Source: JACMLD01 sp044227095
GTDB lineage: Bacteria; Bacteroidota; Bacteroidia; Chitinophagales; Chitinophagaceae
Reading direction: 5' to 3'
DNA: 64,000 bases
Assembly: GCA_044227095.1 (NCBI GenBank)
Contig: JBGAFV010000002.1
Span: 434,001 to 498,000, forward strand
In this document: positions 37,171-46,356 of the stretch, piece after piece
Position numbering within the stretch: position 1 is the first letter of the stretch
Layout of the letters: each line of letters begins with the position of its first letter
Position numbers and translations under genes: made by a program
The notes under the pieces: model-generated
What the model was told of the DNA's origin: nothing
Database searches by the model: none
Seen by the model: only the letters and a program-made list of their open reading frames with translations

Positions 37171-38283
37171 TTATTTTTTTATTTTCTTTTTCAAATCAAA
37201 TTTCAACGAAAATATATGGGTATACAAGGGGTTAGACTGATTGGCAAGATTGGTAAATGCATAATCAATCTGCACATTTGATATTCTAAATCCGGCACCA
37301 ATGCTTGGCTGATAAATCCATACTTTTTTTGTGTTGCTGCTATCGCTTTCGTCAAGTGCTTTCTGAAAATTATTAATACCTGCACGAACGAAGAACACAT
37401 TTTTAACGGATGCTTCTAAACCAAGATGAGGATCTATACTTACAACTTTGGAAGAAATCACCGTATTCCTTCTTCCATCAAAAGTAAAATCAATACCAGC
37501 TTCTGTAAGAAGATTGATACTGCTGTTTATCTTTAAATTGTAAGCACCACCTGCTATAAGTTTTGGCGCTGTTAATTCTGTAGAATGAACTGGCACTTCA
37601 TTTTTTGTCATGTAAAAAACTTCACGGATGCTTTCGTTCAGGTTATACGACCATGCATTGAATGTAGTGGTGATGTCTCTCGCCATTAATCCAAGTTTCC
37701 AGTTCTTATGTTCGTACTGTATACCCGCATCAAAACCAAAGCCCCATGCCGTAGCAAAATCACCGGCTTTGCGATGAATTATTTTAGCATTGATACCGAA
37801 ATTAAGGTTATGCGTTTTTTTTACTTTAACCTGTTGTGCAAGAGAAAAAATGAAAGCGTAATCAGCAGAAGAAAATGTAGTGATATTATCGAAATTAATT
37901 GTGCCATCTGGCTGAACAAGAAAAATAGTGTTGGGAATATCGTCTACTGCAAACCGTAAGAGAGAAATGCCAATTGTTCTTTTGTTATCGCTTACCGGTA
38001 TTGCAAGCGTACCGTAATCGTATTTACCAATGCCTGCAAAATATTCAGCATGCATTAAGGCGGCCTGGGGTTGATCTTTTACATTAACAAGACCGGCCGG
38101 GTTCCAGTATCCTGCAGTTGCATCGTTTACCGTAGCAATTTGTGCACTACCCATTGATAAACCCCTGGCACCAGCACCTATATTCAGAAACTCATTTGAA
38201 TATGTTCTGAATTGTGCTATGGCTTTTGCGCCAGAGAGAAATAGTACTACGACCAACAGGGGTTTAAGATGTTTCATTAACAC
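37171..38283 (-). CDS. PorV/PorQ-family outer-membrane beta-barrel protein
   Basis: A 370-aa outer-membrane protein. A signal peptide (about residues 1-23, ending AIAQ) is followed by the family signature FLNIGAGARGLSMGSAQIA and NDATAGYWNPAGL, which mark PorV/PorQ and other FadL-like barrels of type IX secretion. Alternating beta strands continue to the C-terminus. PorV shuttles cargo from the translocon to the PorU sortase; the pairing here with a PorU2-like gene on the same operon suggests a dedicated partner. Which of PorV, PorQ or a paralogue this is cannot be decided from sequence alone. Confidence 0.85.
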   Translation of the reverse strand: MLMKHLKPLLVVVLFLSGAKAIAQFRTYSNEFLNIGAGARGLSMGSAQIATVNDATAGYWNPAGLVNVKDQPQAALMHAEYFAGIGKYDYGTLAIPVSDNKRTIGISLLRFAVDDIPNTIFLVQPDGTINFDNITTFSSADYAFIFSLAQQVKVKKTHNLNFGINAKIIHRKAGDFATAWGFGFDAGIQYEHKNWKLGLMARDITTTFNAWSYNLNESIREVFYMTKNEVPVHSTELTAPKLIAGGAYNLKINSSINLLTEAGIDFTFDGRRNTVISSKVVSIDPHLGLEASVKNVFFVRAGINNFQKALDESDSSNTKKVWIYQPSIGAGFRISNVQIDYAFTNLANQSNPLYTHIFSLKFDLKKKIKK

Positions 38284-38485
38284 AGTTTTCTGATAAGCAA
38301 TTAAATAGACTTCATTCTACGGATTTTGGCTGCAACGCCAGTCAGTTTAATTACCCGGATTGACAATTATATACGGGAAATAACAACTCATTGTTGGGTA
38401 ACGGAGCCGGAAGGGATTTTATTGCCTGTTTGAGTGCATATGTGTATTAATAATCAATTACTTTTGCGCAAAATAGTTGATTACC

Positions 38486-39763
38486 ATGAATCTGATAGCA
38501 GAATTGCGCTGGAGAGGTATGTTACAGGACATTATGCCCGGTACAGAAGAGCAACTACAAAAGGAAATGACTAGCGCTTATATTGGTTTTGACCCCACCG
38601 CAGACAGCCTGCATATTGGCAGCCTGGTGCCAATTCTATTATTGGTACACCTACAAAAAGCAGGGCATAAACCTATAGCGCTTGTAGGCGGGGCAACCGG
38701 TATGGTAGGTGACCCTTCCGGCAAAAGCGAAGAAAGAAATTTATTAAGCGAAGATATATTGAGGCATAACCAGGAAGGTGTAAGAAAACAGCTAATGCAA
38801 TATCTTGACTTTGAACCGTCTAAAGCCAATTGCGCCGAAATGGTCAACAATTTTGATTGGTTTAAAGAAATCAGCTTTTTACAGTTTATAAGAGATGTAG
38901 GCAAGCATATTACTGTAAATTATATGATGAGTAAAGACAGTGTAAAAAAACGATTAGAGGGCGAAAGCGGCATGAGCTTTACAGAGTTCACTTATCAATT
39001 GGTGCAGGGCTACGATTTTTACTGGTTGTACCAGCATAAAAATGCTAAACTGCAAATGGGCGGCAGCGATCAGTGGGGAAATATTGTTACCGGCACAGAA
39101 CTCATACGCAGAAAAGCAGGCGGTGAGGCTTTTGCTTTTACCTGTCCTTTAATTACAAAAGCTGATGGTGGCAAATTTGGTAAAACAGAAAAAGGTAATA
39201 TCTGGCTTGATGCTTCAAAAACAACGCCGTTCCAGTTTTACCAGTTTTGGTTAAATGCTGCAGATACTGATGCTGAAAAATGGATTAAGATTTTTACATT
39301 CCTTTCAAAAGATATTATTGATGCATTAATTGAAAAACATCAACAAAATGCTGCTGCAAGAGAATTGCAAAAAACACTGGCCAAAGAAGTAACCACTTTT
39401 GTACATGGCGAAGAAGAATATAAAAAAGCGGTTGAAACAACTGAAAAATTATTTGCCAACCAAACAGCACCTGCAGAAAGATTAAGTCCGGATGATCTTG
39501 AAAACATGGATGGCATTGTAAAAATTGATTTTGCCACAGAAAAAATCAACAATGGCATTGATGTGGTAAGTTTCCTCGCAGAAACCGGCATCTTCCCCAG
39601 CAAAGGTGAGGCAAGAAAAACTGTACAGGGCGGCGGCGTAAGCATTAACAGGAATAAAGTTGAAAACATTTTTTTCTCTGTAGACGCTTCTTTATTATTA
39701 CACCGTCAATACCTTCTCGTTCAGAGAGGAAAGAAAAATTATTACCTTATTACAGTTAAATAA
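38486..39763 (+). CDS. tyrS: Tyrosyl-tRNA synthetase
   Basis: A 425-aa class I aminoacyl-tRNA synthetase from the ATG in MNLIAELRWRG; the TTG three codons upstream is less likely. The HIGH motif is HIGS at residues 43-46, and the KMSKS-equivalent is KFGKT at 230-234. A C-terminal S4-type RNA-binding domain contains FPSKGEARKTVQGGGVSINR. It charges tRNA-Tyr, encoded at 18291. TACTTTTG lies 20 bp upstream of the ATG and could be a -7 element, but no well-spaced -33 element was found. A strong terminator follows. Confidence 0.97.
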   Translation: MNLIAELRWRGMLQDIMPGTEEQLQKEMTSAYIGFDPTADSLHIGSLVPILLLVHLQKAGHKPIALVGGATGMVGDPSGKSEERNLLSEDILRHNQEGVRKQLMQYLDFEPSKANCAEMVNNFDWFKEISFLQFIRDVGKHITVNYMMSKDSVKKRLEGESGMSFTEFTYQLVQGYDFYWLYQHKNAKLQMGGSDQWGNIVTGTELIRRKAGGEAFAFTCPLITKADGGKFGKTEKGNIWLDASKTTPFQFYQFWLNAADTDAEKWIKIFTFLSKDIIDALIEKHQQNAAARELQKTLAKEVTTFVHGEEEYKKAVETTEKLFANQTAPAERLSPDDLENMDGIVKIDFATEKINNGIDVVSFLAETGIFPSKGEARKTVQGGGVSINRNKVENIFFSVDASLLLHRQYLLVQRGKKNYYLITVK

Positions 39764-39781
39764 AAAATAATTCCTAAAAGT

Positions 39782-39813
39782 AAAAGGCCGTTTCTTCTGA
39801 AACGGCCTTTTTT
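39782..39813. terminator. Bidirectional intrinsic terminator between tyrS and the Sus-type operon
   Basis: AAAAGGCCGTTTC and GAAACGGCCTTTT pair perfectly around a 4-nt loop, with Ts on the plus strand and As before it giving Ts on the minus strand. It lies between converging genes and can stop both transcripts. Confidence 0.92.
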
Positions 39814-39843
39814 ATACTTAAGGTCAAACCACTATTGCTTACT

Positions 39844-40689
39844 TTATTTCTTTAAAGTTGTAATTGCGGTGCCAAAAGGTCCCTGCGTTACCGAATTGGC
39901 AATAGACATTACAATCTGTTTTTTACATGCATCAATAGTTCCTGTACCCTCCACTGTAGGATTTGTATAAGGAGTGGTAGGCAATGTTGGCCCGTATACT
40001 TGTTTGGCAATTGTAACAGTTAACAAAGCTGCATTCACTTTTATCAATACAGAATAGGTTGGCTCTTCTACCCAGTTGCTTACTTTGTAAGTATCTGCTC
40101 CCTGCAAAGTAACTACTACAGGATAATCGGAACCCCAGAAATCCGGATCGCTTAATGTAGCAGCGCCAAGAAAATCATTGATATTAAACGGACAAACAGC
40201 AGTATAATTAATGGAAGTACTTGCGCCACCCTGTGTGCCAACACCCGAACCATAACCAACTCCTGTGAGTGGAAATGCTTCAAACTTCTGACCAGCTTGA
40301 GTAGTTACATCTGCGCCAATATCAAACTTATCTCCTACTACAACAGCACTACCAAACAATGTGGCCAGTTGTGCACCTGTTATTGTTACAGATGCAGGAA
40401 AACTTGTAACATTTGCCTGCACCGTTTTTACAAGAGATTTATTACCGTTCTTGATAATTACAATATCAAACTTTGCAGGTGGCACATCGGTTTTAAAATA
40501 AAGATCTACAGTAAATTTTCCGGAAAAGCTATTTGGATCTGTACCGGAAATAGTAAGCATGCTCCCCGCATCTTTTGTAATCTGTGGCATTGGCACCCTT
40601 GTAAAATCAGGAATTCTGGGGTTGTCTTTTTTTCTGCAACCAACGCCTGCAATAATCACCAATAGCGTATATAAAAATATTTTTCTCAT
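39844..40689 (-). CDS. SusCD-associated lipoprotein
   Basis: A 281-aa lipoprotein. The signal peptide ends at Cys18 (IIAGVGC), followed by basic and Asp/Pro-rich residues. The body is rich in Ser, Thr, Val and Gly and is probably a beta sandwich; one or two Ig-like domains are likely. It lies 20 bp downstream of the SusD-like gene, the position of SusE/SusF-type surface glycan- or ligand-binding lipoproteins. No specific family was recognised, so a binding role at the cell surface is inferred from position. Confidence 0.75.
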   Translation of the reverse strand: MRKIFLYTLLVIIAGVGCRKKDNPRIPDFTRVPMPQITKDAGSMLTISGTDPNSFSGKFTVDLYFKTDVPPAKFDIVIIKNGNKSLVKTVQANVTSFPASVTITGAQLATLFGSAVVVGDKFDIGADVTTQAGQKFEAFPLTGVGYGSGVGTQGGASTSINYTAVCPFNINDFLGAATLSDPDFWGSDYPVVVTLQGADTYKVSNWVEEPTYSVLIKVNAALLTVTIAKQVYGPTLPTTPYTNPTVEGTGTIDACKKQIVMSIANSVTQGPFGTAITTLKK

Positions 40690-40709
40690 TTTACTTAATT
40701 TAAAATTTA

Positions 40710-42413
40710 TTAAGGCTTCCAGAATATTTTAAATGTGGAAGGATCTTTTTGTTTTGGTGCATTGGAATTTGTTTCCAGTTCATTCTGGTACCAGGGCAAT
40801 GATTGCGCAAATGGCCTGAGTAATTGTACAGGAACTTTCCTATTGGCACCAGGGTTAGCAGGATCCCCGTTTATAGGAGGCTGCACAAAATGATTGGGTG
40901 CCATTGCTGCGTTATTAGGATCAAACAACACAGGATAGCCTGTCCTTCTATAATCTGAATACTGATCTACTGCATTACCAAAACTGGATATCCATTTTTC
41001 GGTCATTATAATTTCCAGTTGTTTTGCTGCAGTAGCTGCATCATATTTTGCTAGTACAGCACTAATATAACTGCTAACAGCAGCCGAACCTGCAAGTGTT
41101 GGCGGGGCAACAGACGGTTTTACATAATTCTTCACCACATCATCTACCTGTGCAAAAGATTCTGTCATAGCTGCCTGAAGTTTGGCACGTGCATCGCCTG
41201 CAATAACACCGGCACTTATTAACTCAGCTTCAATGTATAACCTGTCTGCATAAGTAATAAAGCGATAAGGGGCCGCACCAGTACCACTGGCAGAAGAAGC
41301 AGCGCCACCTTTGCCATCATCATAACGGCCACCTACAGGGTAAATTCCCATGAGCGACATTACATTTTGCTGGCTCCTGTCCCTGTCTGCACCAATCGAT
41401 CCAAAATAAATAGAAACAAATGCGCTATCGCGGTATTCAATTGGGGCATCCAGTACTTGTTTGGTTGTAATCTGGTTATAAATATAATAGGGTATCCGTG
41501 GGTCTACAATGCCCGTATTGATATTAGGATTGTACCCTTTTAAAATTTCATAAAACCAGGGGCTGATATAATTACCACGCTGACCTGCATAATAATCATT
41601 AAAGCCGGGGTTCCTGTCGTCTGTAGCACCATTGGGCCCAAACGGCATCATGAAGTTATCTGTTGTAGCGCCTATTAAATTATTGGCTGTTAAAAGTGCA
41701 CTAACCTGAGATGCAACATTTGATGTTAACCGTGTTTGCGTATACAATTTCAATTTAATTGTATTTGCAGCTTTTACCCATTTTGTGATGTTACCCTTAA
41801 AAATAACATCGTCGTTGCCGGGTATAAGTTTATTCGTGGTAGTTGCAGTTAGATTTGCAATGCCATCATCAATCATGGTAAACAAAGCGGGATAAATATC
41901 TTTTCCTGCATCAAACTTTGGATACTTAACACTTGTCTTAAACTTATTTGCTTCAGAAAAAGGTACATCTCCAAAAACATCTACCATCTGGCTAAATGCA
42001 TAAGCCTTCAATATTTTGGCAATACCTGCATATTTAAGGTTGCCGTCTGCTGTTGCATGGGTAATGATGTCTTCAAGATTGTTGAGCGTACTTAAATAAA
42101 TACCATTCCATGCCTGCCCTATCCAAAAATCGCTGCCCTGTACACCATACTGATCCGGGTTTGCCCTTTGTGTAAGCTGGTGTGTGTATACTGCCAGATC
42201 CTGCGATAATCCGCCGGTATTGCCACCACCCGTTCCTAAAGCAACGCCAAGATTATATTCTGAAGTAGTAAGCAATTTGGAAACTGCAATGGTTGTGGGA
42301 TTATTAGGATCGGTATTTATGTCGAGTGCTTTCTTGCACGAAACTGCAAGAACCGCAACAAGTGGAATAATATATTTTATCTTTCGTAACATAGTATGAA
42401 TAGTTTTTAGCAT
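40710..42413 (-). CDS. SusD/RagB-like nutrient-binding lipoprotein
   Basis: A 567-aa lipoprotein of the SusD_2 type. CKKALDINTDPNNPTT at the mature N-terminus is characteristic, and WISSFGNAVDQYSDYRRTGYP near the C-terminus is the conserved end of this group. The ATG at 42392 (MLRKIK) gives a more typical lipoprotein signal peptide with Cys19; the ATG at 42413 adds seven residues. It caps the SusC transporter and delivers ligand. It starts 9-30 bp after the SusC stop. TPR-like helices form the body. The ligand (glycan or peptide) is unknown because no glycoside hydrolase gene is adjacent. Confidence 0.92.
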   Translation of the reverse strand: MLKTIHTMLRKIKYIIPLVAVLAVSCKKALDINTDPNNPTTIAVSKLLTTSEYNLGVALGTGGGNTGGLSQDLAVYTHQLTQRANPDQYGVQGSDFWIGQAWNGIYLSTLNNLEDIITHATADGNLKYAGIAKILKAYAFSQMVDVFGDVPFSEANKFKTSVKYPKFDAGKDIYPALFTMIDDGIANLTATTTNKLIPGNDDVIFKGNITKWVKAANTIKLKLYTQTRLTSNVASQVSALLTANNLIGATTDNFMMPFGPNGATDDRNPGFNDYYAGQRGNYISPWFYEILKGYNPNINTGIVDPRIPYYIYNQITTKQVLDAPIEYRDSAFVSIYFGSIGADRDRSQQNVMSLMGIYPVGGRYDDGKGGAASSASGTGAAPYRFITYADRLYIEAELISAGVIAGDARAKLQAAMTESFAQVDDVVKNYVKPSVAPPTLAGSAAVSSYISAVLAKYDAATAAKQLEIIMTEKWISSFGNAVDQYSDYRRTGYPVLFDPNNAAMAPNHFVQPPINGDPANPGANRKVPVQLLRPFAQSLPWYQNELETNSNAPKQKDPSTFKIFWKP

Positions 42414-42422
42414 TAAGTGGAA

Positions 42423-45400
42423 TTAGAAAGTAATATTCAGGTTAAATCCAAACCTTCTTGTTGTTGGTGCTGCTGCCAGTTCAAAACCCTGAACAGAAGT
42501 AGAACCATAGCTGTTTACTTCAGGATCGAAATGAATATACTTTGGTGTATTTGGCGCCAGGTACCACAGGTTGCGGCCACTTAAGCTTACAACAACAGAT
42601 CCTACAGGCAGTTTTTTGAAAACTGTTTTTGGAATCTCGTAAGAAAGTGTAAGCTCTCTCAACCTGTACACAGTTGCGTCGTATACATTCCATTCGGTGG
42701 CAGTGTTGGTAGCAAATGTTTGTCCCAGTGTTGAACCCGGTGAAAAATACAGATCATTTGTAGTGATACGTGTCTGGTTAGGAATTTCATTCTTGTTACC
42801 ATCAAGTATTGGTTTGCCGGTATTAGGATCACCATATACGCCTGGTATTACCCATAATGTTTCCCTGTCTTTTGTATCAAGACTTACACCACGGCCAAGA
42901 ATATTCATGATAGTAGTAGAATAAATGGCACCGCCTTTGGTCAGATCAAACAACACATTCAGCGAAAATCCTTTGTACATAAATGTATTGCCAATACCGA
43001 TTTTATAATCAGGATTTGGATTGCCTACATTATATAAGTCTGAAGGAGAGTTTTGCGCTGTTGCCTGTATCATTGCACCTGTAGCAGGATTGATAAGCAG
43101 GTTGCCAAGTGAATCTCTCAACGATTTCGATCCCCTTAAATATCCAAAAGGCTGACCCGCTTCCAGGTAAGGAGAAATAGAAGTGAGCACCCCGTTCAAA
43201 TTCAATCTTTCAGTGCCGGCTATTAACTCACGCACAATATTTTTATTCTGCGTAAATACACCATGTAGTTCCCATTTGAAATCTTTTGTTCTTACAGGCC
43301 TTACTGTTAATTCTATTTCTATACCCTGGTTGGTAATTTTTCCAAAGTTGGTATACCCTTTTGTATAGCCAGACGATGCAGGAACAGAGATGGGCGCAAT
43401 AAGGTTTGTTGAAGTTTTATTGTACCATGTAAACTCAACCTCTACCAATTTTTTAAGGAAAGACAATTGTGTACCCAGTTCTACTTCAGTTGTAAACTCT
43501 GGTTTTAAAGTAGGGCTGTTTGCAGTAGCAGGTAATGAAGCTGTATTCTGACCGAGGAAATTAACGCCAAGCAGGTAAGCATCAGCCAGTGAATAAGGCA
43601 ATGCGTCCCTTCCAACCTTTGCCCAGTTGCCACGTATTTTTCCATAATCAAGAATAGGGCTGTGCATTTGCAATGCATCCGTAAAAATTATTGATCCGGA
43701 AAAAGACGGATAAAAATAACTCCTGTTGTTTACAGGCAATGTAGAAGACCAGTCGTTACGGCCGGTAATACCTAAATATGCCCAGTCTTTATAACCCAGG
43801 CTGATTTCTCCAAACAAACCAATCAGCCTTCTTCTTGAATAATAATCTCCATAGAAGAAGCCATTACCGGCCCCCAATACTTCTATACCAAAATTTTGCG
43901 TAGAGGTGTTCTGCAATGTATAGATGCCACGGGTAATAAATATTTTACCTGTTTCTGCGTTTCTTGTAATGGTGTTCTGGAAAAAGTTATGGCCAATTGT
44001 TGCCCTGAAAGAAATATTTTTTGAAATAGTAGGGTTCATGGTAAGCAACACTGTTGATTCGAGGGTCTGGTTCCTGTAATTGTCCAGCACAATTCTACCA
44101 AGCCCTTCTGCATCTCTTGAACTTATCTCTGTAATTTCTTTTCTCTGCAATGCGCTTATGTTTGTACCACCGGTAAAATCAATTTTGGCCCATTTATTAA
44201 TATTGAAATCCATGTGCAAACCAGCTACTACCCTATCCTCTGCTGTTTTGGCTTTGTTGTATTCTGCATCCCAGCGTGGGTTATCAAAACCTGCAGGACC
44301 GGGATGTATTTCATTGCCTTGTGTAGTTTGATAAGGAAGGCCGCTTATATCCCAGTTACGTGCAAGAAATAAAGACCTCGCAAACTGGGAGGCGGTTGAT
44401 CCTACTTGTTGTTCTCCAAAAAATCCACCATCCTGGTTAGCTTTTGTATAACTGAAATTGCCACGAACATTCAACCCAATTTTTAATTTGGTGCTTCCGC
44501 CCATGCTTATATTAGACCTTGTATATTTTGAATTGGGCACATAACCATTGTGGTTTAACTGAGATGCAGTAATGGCAACAGAATTTCTTTCATCTCCACC
44601 ATTAATGCCAACAGAGTTTTCATACACGGTTCCCGTTCTAAACAGATCTTTTACATTGTTCGGAAATGCCTGGTACTTCATATTGGCAGAAGGAAAAATA
44701 TCAGGATAAGCTGCTTTATAATTAGACCATGCTGGCACTGAATCTAGTGAACGGAAAGCAGCACCCCATGAGCCATTCGACCCACTTGAATAATTGCCCT
44801 GGCTTCCTGAACCATATAAATTTTGATACTCTGGTAAATTGGCAATCTTTTCTATAGACACAGAGCTTTTTACATTTACTTCCAGTCCTTTTCTATTTCT
44901 TGCTGCACTACCAGATTTTGTGGTAATAATAATAACACCGTTTGATGCCCTCGATCCGTACAACGCTGCGGCTGATGAACCTTTCAATACGTTCATTGAA
45001 GCAATATCATTTGGATCCAGGTTAGAAATACCGCTGGAGTAAGCGGTACCGCCTGAGGTTTGACTGCTTGAGTTTACAAAATCATTGCTGTAAGAAATAC
45101 CATCAACAATAATAAGCGGTTGGTTATCGCCAAAGAAAGAAGAGTTGCCGCGTATTTGAATTCTTGTAGCAGCACCAGGTGTACCTTGTGAAGTGCGGAT
45201 ATCTACGCCTGCAACTTTTCCCTGCAAACCTTTTAAAACATCGGGCTCAGACTTTTGAAGCAATACATTTGGATCTACTTTACTAACGGCATAGCCCAAT
45301 GCTTTTTCGCTTTTCTTAACGCCAAGTGCTGTTACTACTACTTCGCTTAAATTTGCCTGTGATCTTGTAACAACAATCTCAATGTTGTTATCTGCGCCAA

Positions 45401-45647
45401 CTACAACTTCGCTGGCTACAAGATCAGTGGCTGTTACTACCAATACATCGCCGGGCTTTGCATTAATGGTAAACTTGCCGGTAGCATCTGCCGACACGCC
45501 TGTCTTGCTACCTTTTACTTTAACTGATGCAAATGGAATATTTTCGCCCTTTGCATCTTTTACACTGCCGGTAACCGGCCTGACCTGGGAAAATGCTACT
45601 GCAGAAAAAAGCAATAGCATACATAGAAGAGAATACAATTTTCTCAT
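42423..45647 (-). CDS. SusC/RagA-family TonB-dependent outer-membrane transporter
   Basis: A 1074-aa transporter from the ATG at 45647; a TTG at 45677 precedes the signal peptide and is unlikely. Signal peptide 1-21, then a carboxypeptidase-D-like domain (GSVKDAKGENIPFASVKVKG), a TonB box-like stretch, the plug domain with LKGLQGKVAGVDI and IRGNSSFFGDNQPLIIVDGI, and a 22-strand barrel ending in Phe (RFGFNLNITF). It imports a large nutrient with its SusD partner using TonB energy. First gene of a three-gene operon with a repeat-rich 700-bp upstream region that may control it. Confidence 0.95.
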   Translation of the reverse strand: MRKLYSLLCMLLLFSAVAFSQVRPVTGSVKDAKGENIPFASVKVKGSKTGVSADATGKFTINAKPGDVLVVTATDLVASEVVVGADNNIEIVVTRSQANLSEVVVTALGVKKSEKALGYAVSKVDPNVLLQKSEPDVLKGLQGKVAGVDIRTSQGTPGAATRIQIRGNSSFFGDNQPLIIVDGISYSNDFVNSSSQTSGGTAYSSGISNLDPNDIASMNVLKGSSAAALYGSRASNGVIIITTKSGSAARNRKGLEVNVKSSVSIEKIANLPEYQNLYGSGSQGNYSSGSNGSWGAAFRSLDSVPAWSNYKAAYPDIFPSANMKYQAFPNNVKDLFRTGTVYENSVGINGGDERNSVAITASQLNHNGYVPNSKYTRSNISMGGSTKLKIGLNVRGNFSYTKANQDGGFFGEQQVGSTASQFARSLFLARNWDISGLPYQTTQGNEIHPGPAGFDNPRWDAEYNKAKTAEDRVVAGLHMDFNINKWAKIDFTGGTNISALQRKEITEISSRDAEGLGRIVLDNYRNQTLESTVLLTMNPTISKNISFRATIGHNFFQNTITRNAETGKIFITRGIYTLQNTSTQNFGIEVLGAGNGFFYGDYYSRRRLIGLFGEISLGYKDWAYLGITGRNDWSSTLPVNNRSYFYPSFSGSIIFTDALQMHSPILDYGKIRGNWAKVGRDALPYSLADAYLLGVNFLGQNTASLPATANSPTLKPEFTTEVELGTQLSFLKKLVEVEFTWYNKTSTNLIAPISVPASSGYTKGYTNFGKITNQGIEIELTVRPVRTKDFKWELHGVFTQNKNIVRELIAGTERLNLNGVLTSISPYLEAGQPFGYLRGSKSLRDSLGNLLINPATGAMIQATAQNSPSDLYNVGNPNPDYKIGIGNTFMYKGFSLNVLFDLTKGGAIYSTTIMNILGRGVSLDTKDRETLWVIPGVYGDPNTGKPILDGNKNEIPNQTRITTNDLYFSPGSTLGQTFATNTATEWNVYDATVYRLRELTLSYEIPKTVFKKLPVGSVVVSLSGRNLWYLAPNTPKYIHFDPEVNSYGSTSVQGFELAAAPTTRRFGFNLNITF

Positions 45648-45800
45648 ACGCTTATTAGTTTTAGTGATTAGAAACAATATATAGGTATATAAAAGCAGCA
45701 GTCAGCCTGCATAAACAAACTGTTACAGATAAGCAAAGCACCCTACAATGACATAGTGCGAAAATGATATGCTGCAATTCATTTAGTCTTTAATGAATGC

Positions 45801-46099
45801 TCACGATAAGTTGCACTATGTTTTTTCTATGAACACTTATTTATTCCGGCACTGTTACTTACAAGAAAACTTTAGAAATACATGAACTGCATTTCACGAT
45901 AAGTTGAAGCAATAAACGCTTACCGTCAAACATATTTAATTCGCAAACCCCCACTTGTAAAGTTTACAAAAATAAATACTCGACAATTTTAAACCTTAGC
46001 AACAAACTTTTGTGATAGATTATTTACGAGGGGTATAATGAATGCACGAGGGGTAAAAACAAGAAAACTTAAATGCAATTCTCCATTCATGATAAGTTG
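45801..46099. repeat. Three dispersed TCAYGATAAGTTG repeats
   Basis: Copies lie at 45801-45813 (TCACGATAAGTTG), 45894-45906 (TCACGATAAGTTG) and 46087-46099 (TCATGATAAGTTG), 93 and 193 bp apart and all in the same orientation. Each is preceded by a TGCAATTC or TGCATTTC-like sequence, so the repeat unit is longer than 13 bp. They are candidate regulator-binding sites for the SusC operon. Confidence 0.6.
46026..46055. promoter_or_regulatory. Direct repeat ACGAGGGGTA, two copies 20 bp apart
   Basis: Two identical 10-bp copies (46026-46035 and 46046-46055) separated by 10 bp, about two helical turns from start to start. This spacing suits a dimeric regulator of the LytTR or AraC kind, about 380-400 bp upstream of SusC. 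The regulator itself is not in the window. Confidence 0.5.
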
Positions 46100-46356
46100 A
46101 AAAATGATGCTGCTCTTTTATTGTATTGATTGCATCAAGATAAGATTGATCGTCATTACTATGACGCACACAAGGTAAGAACCTAGCTTATAACTTTTAC
46201 GCTCTTACCTGCCATGCCGCAGGCATCTTGTGGAGTTTATATTAAAGCATGGTGCTATTGCTACTACTTCTTACACATCTTTATAGAATGCTTACAGCAT
46301 GATAAGGCAGAACAACTAACGTATGAAGGCACAACTTGTCCTGTATTTCGTAAGGA

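Larger units (their letters stand above)
45648..46356. other. 709-bp gene-free region upstream of the SusC operon
   Basis: No convincing gene. It carries three copies of TCAYGATAAGTTG, a pair of ACGAGGGGTA direct repeats and a small ATGCC/GGCAT inverted repeat near 46214-46226. Only the SusC operon starts from this region (the other neighbour ends here), so the repeats are probably its control sites. Confidence 0.6.
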
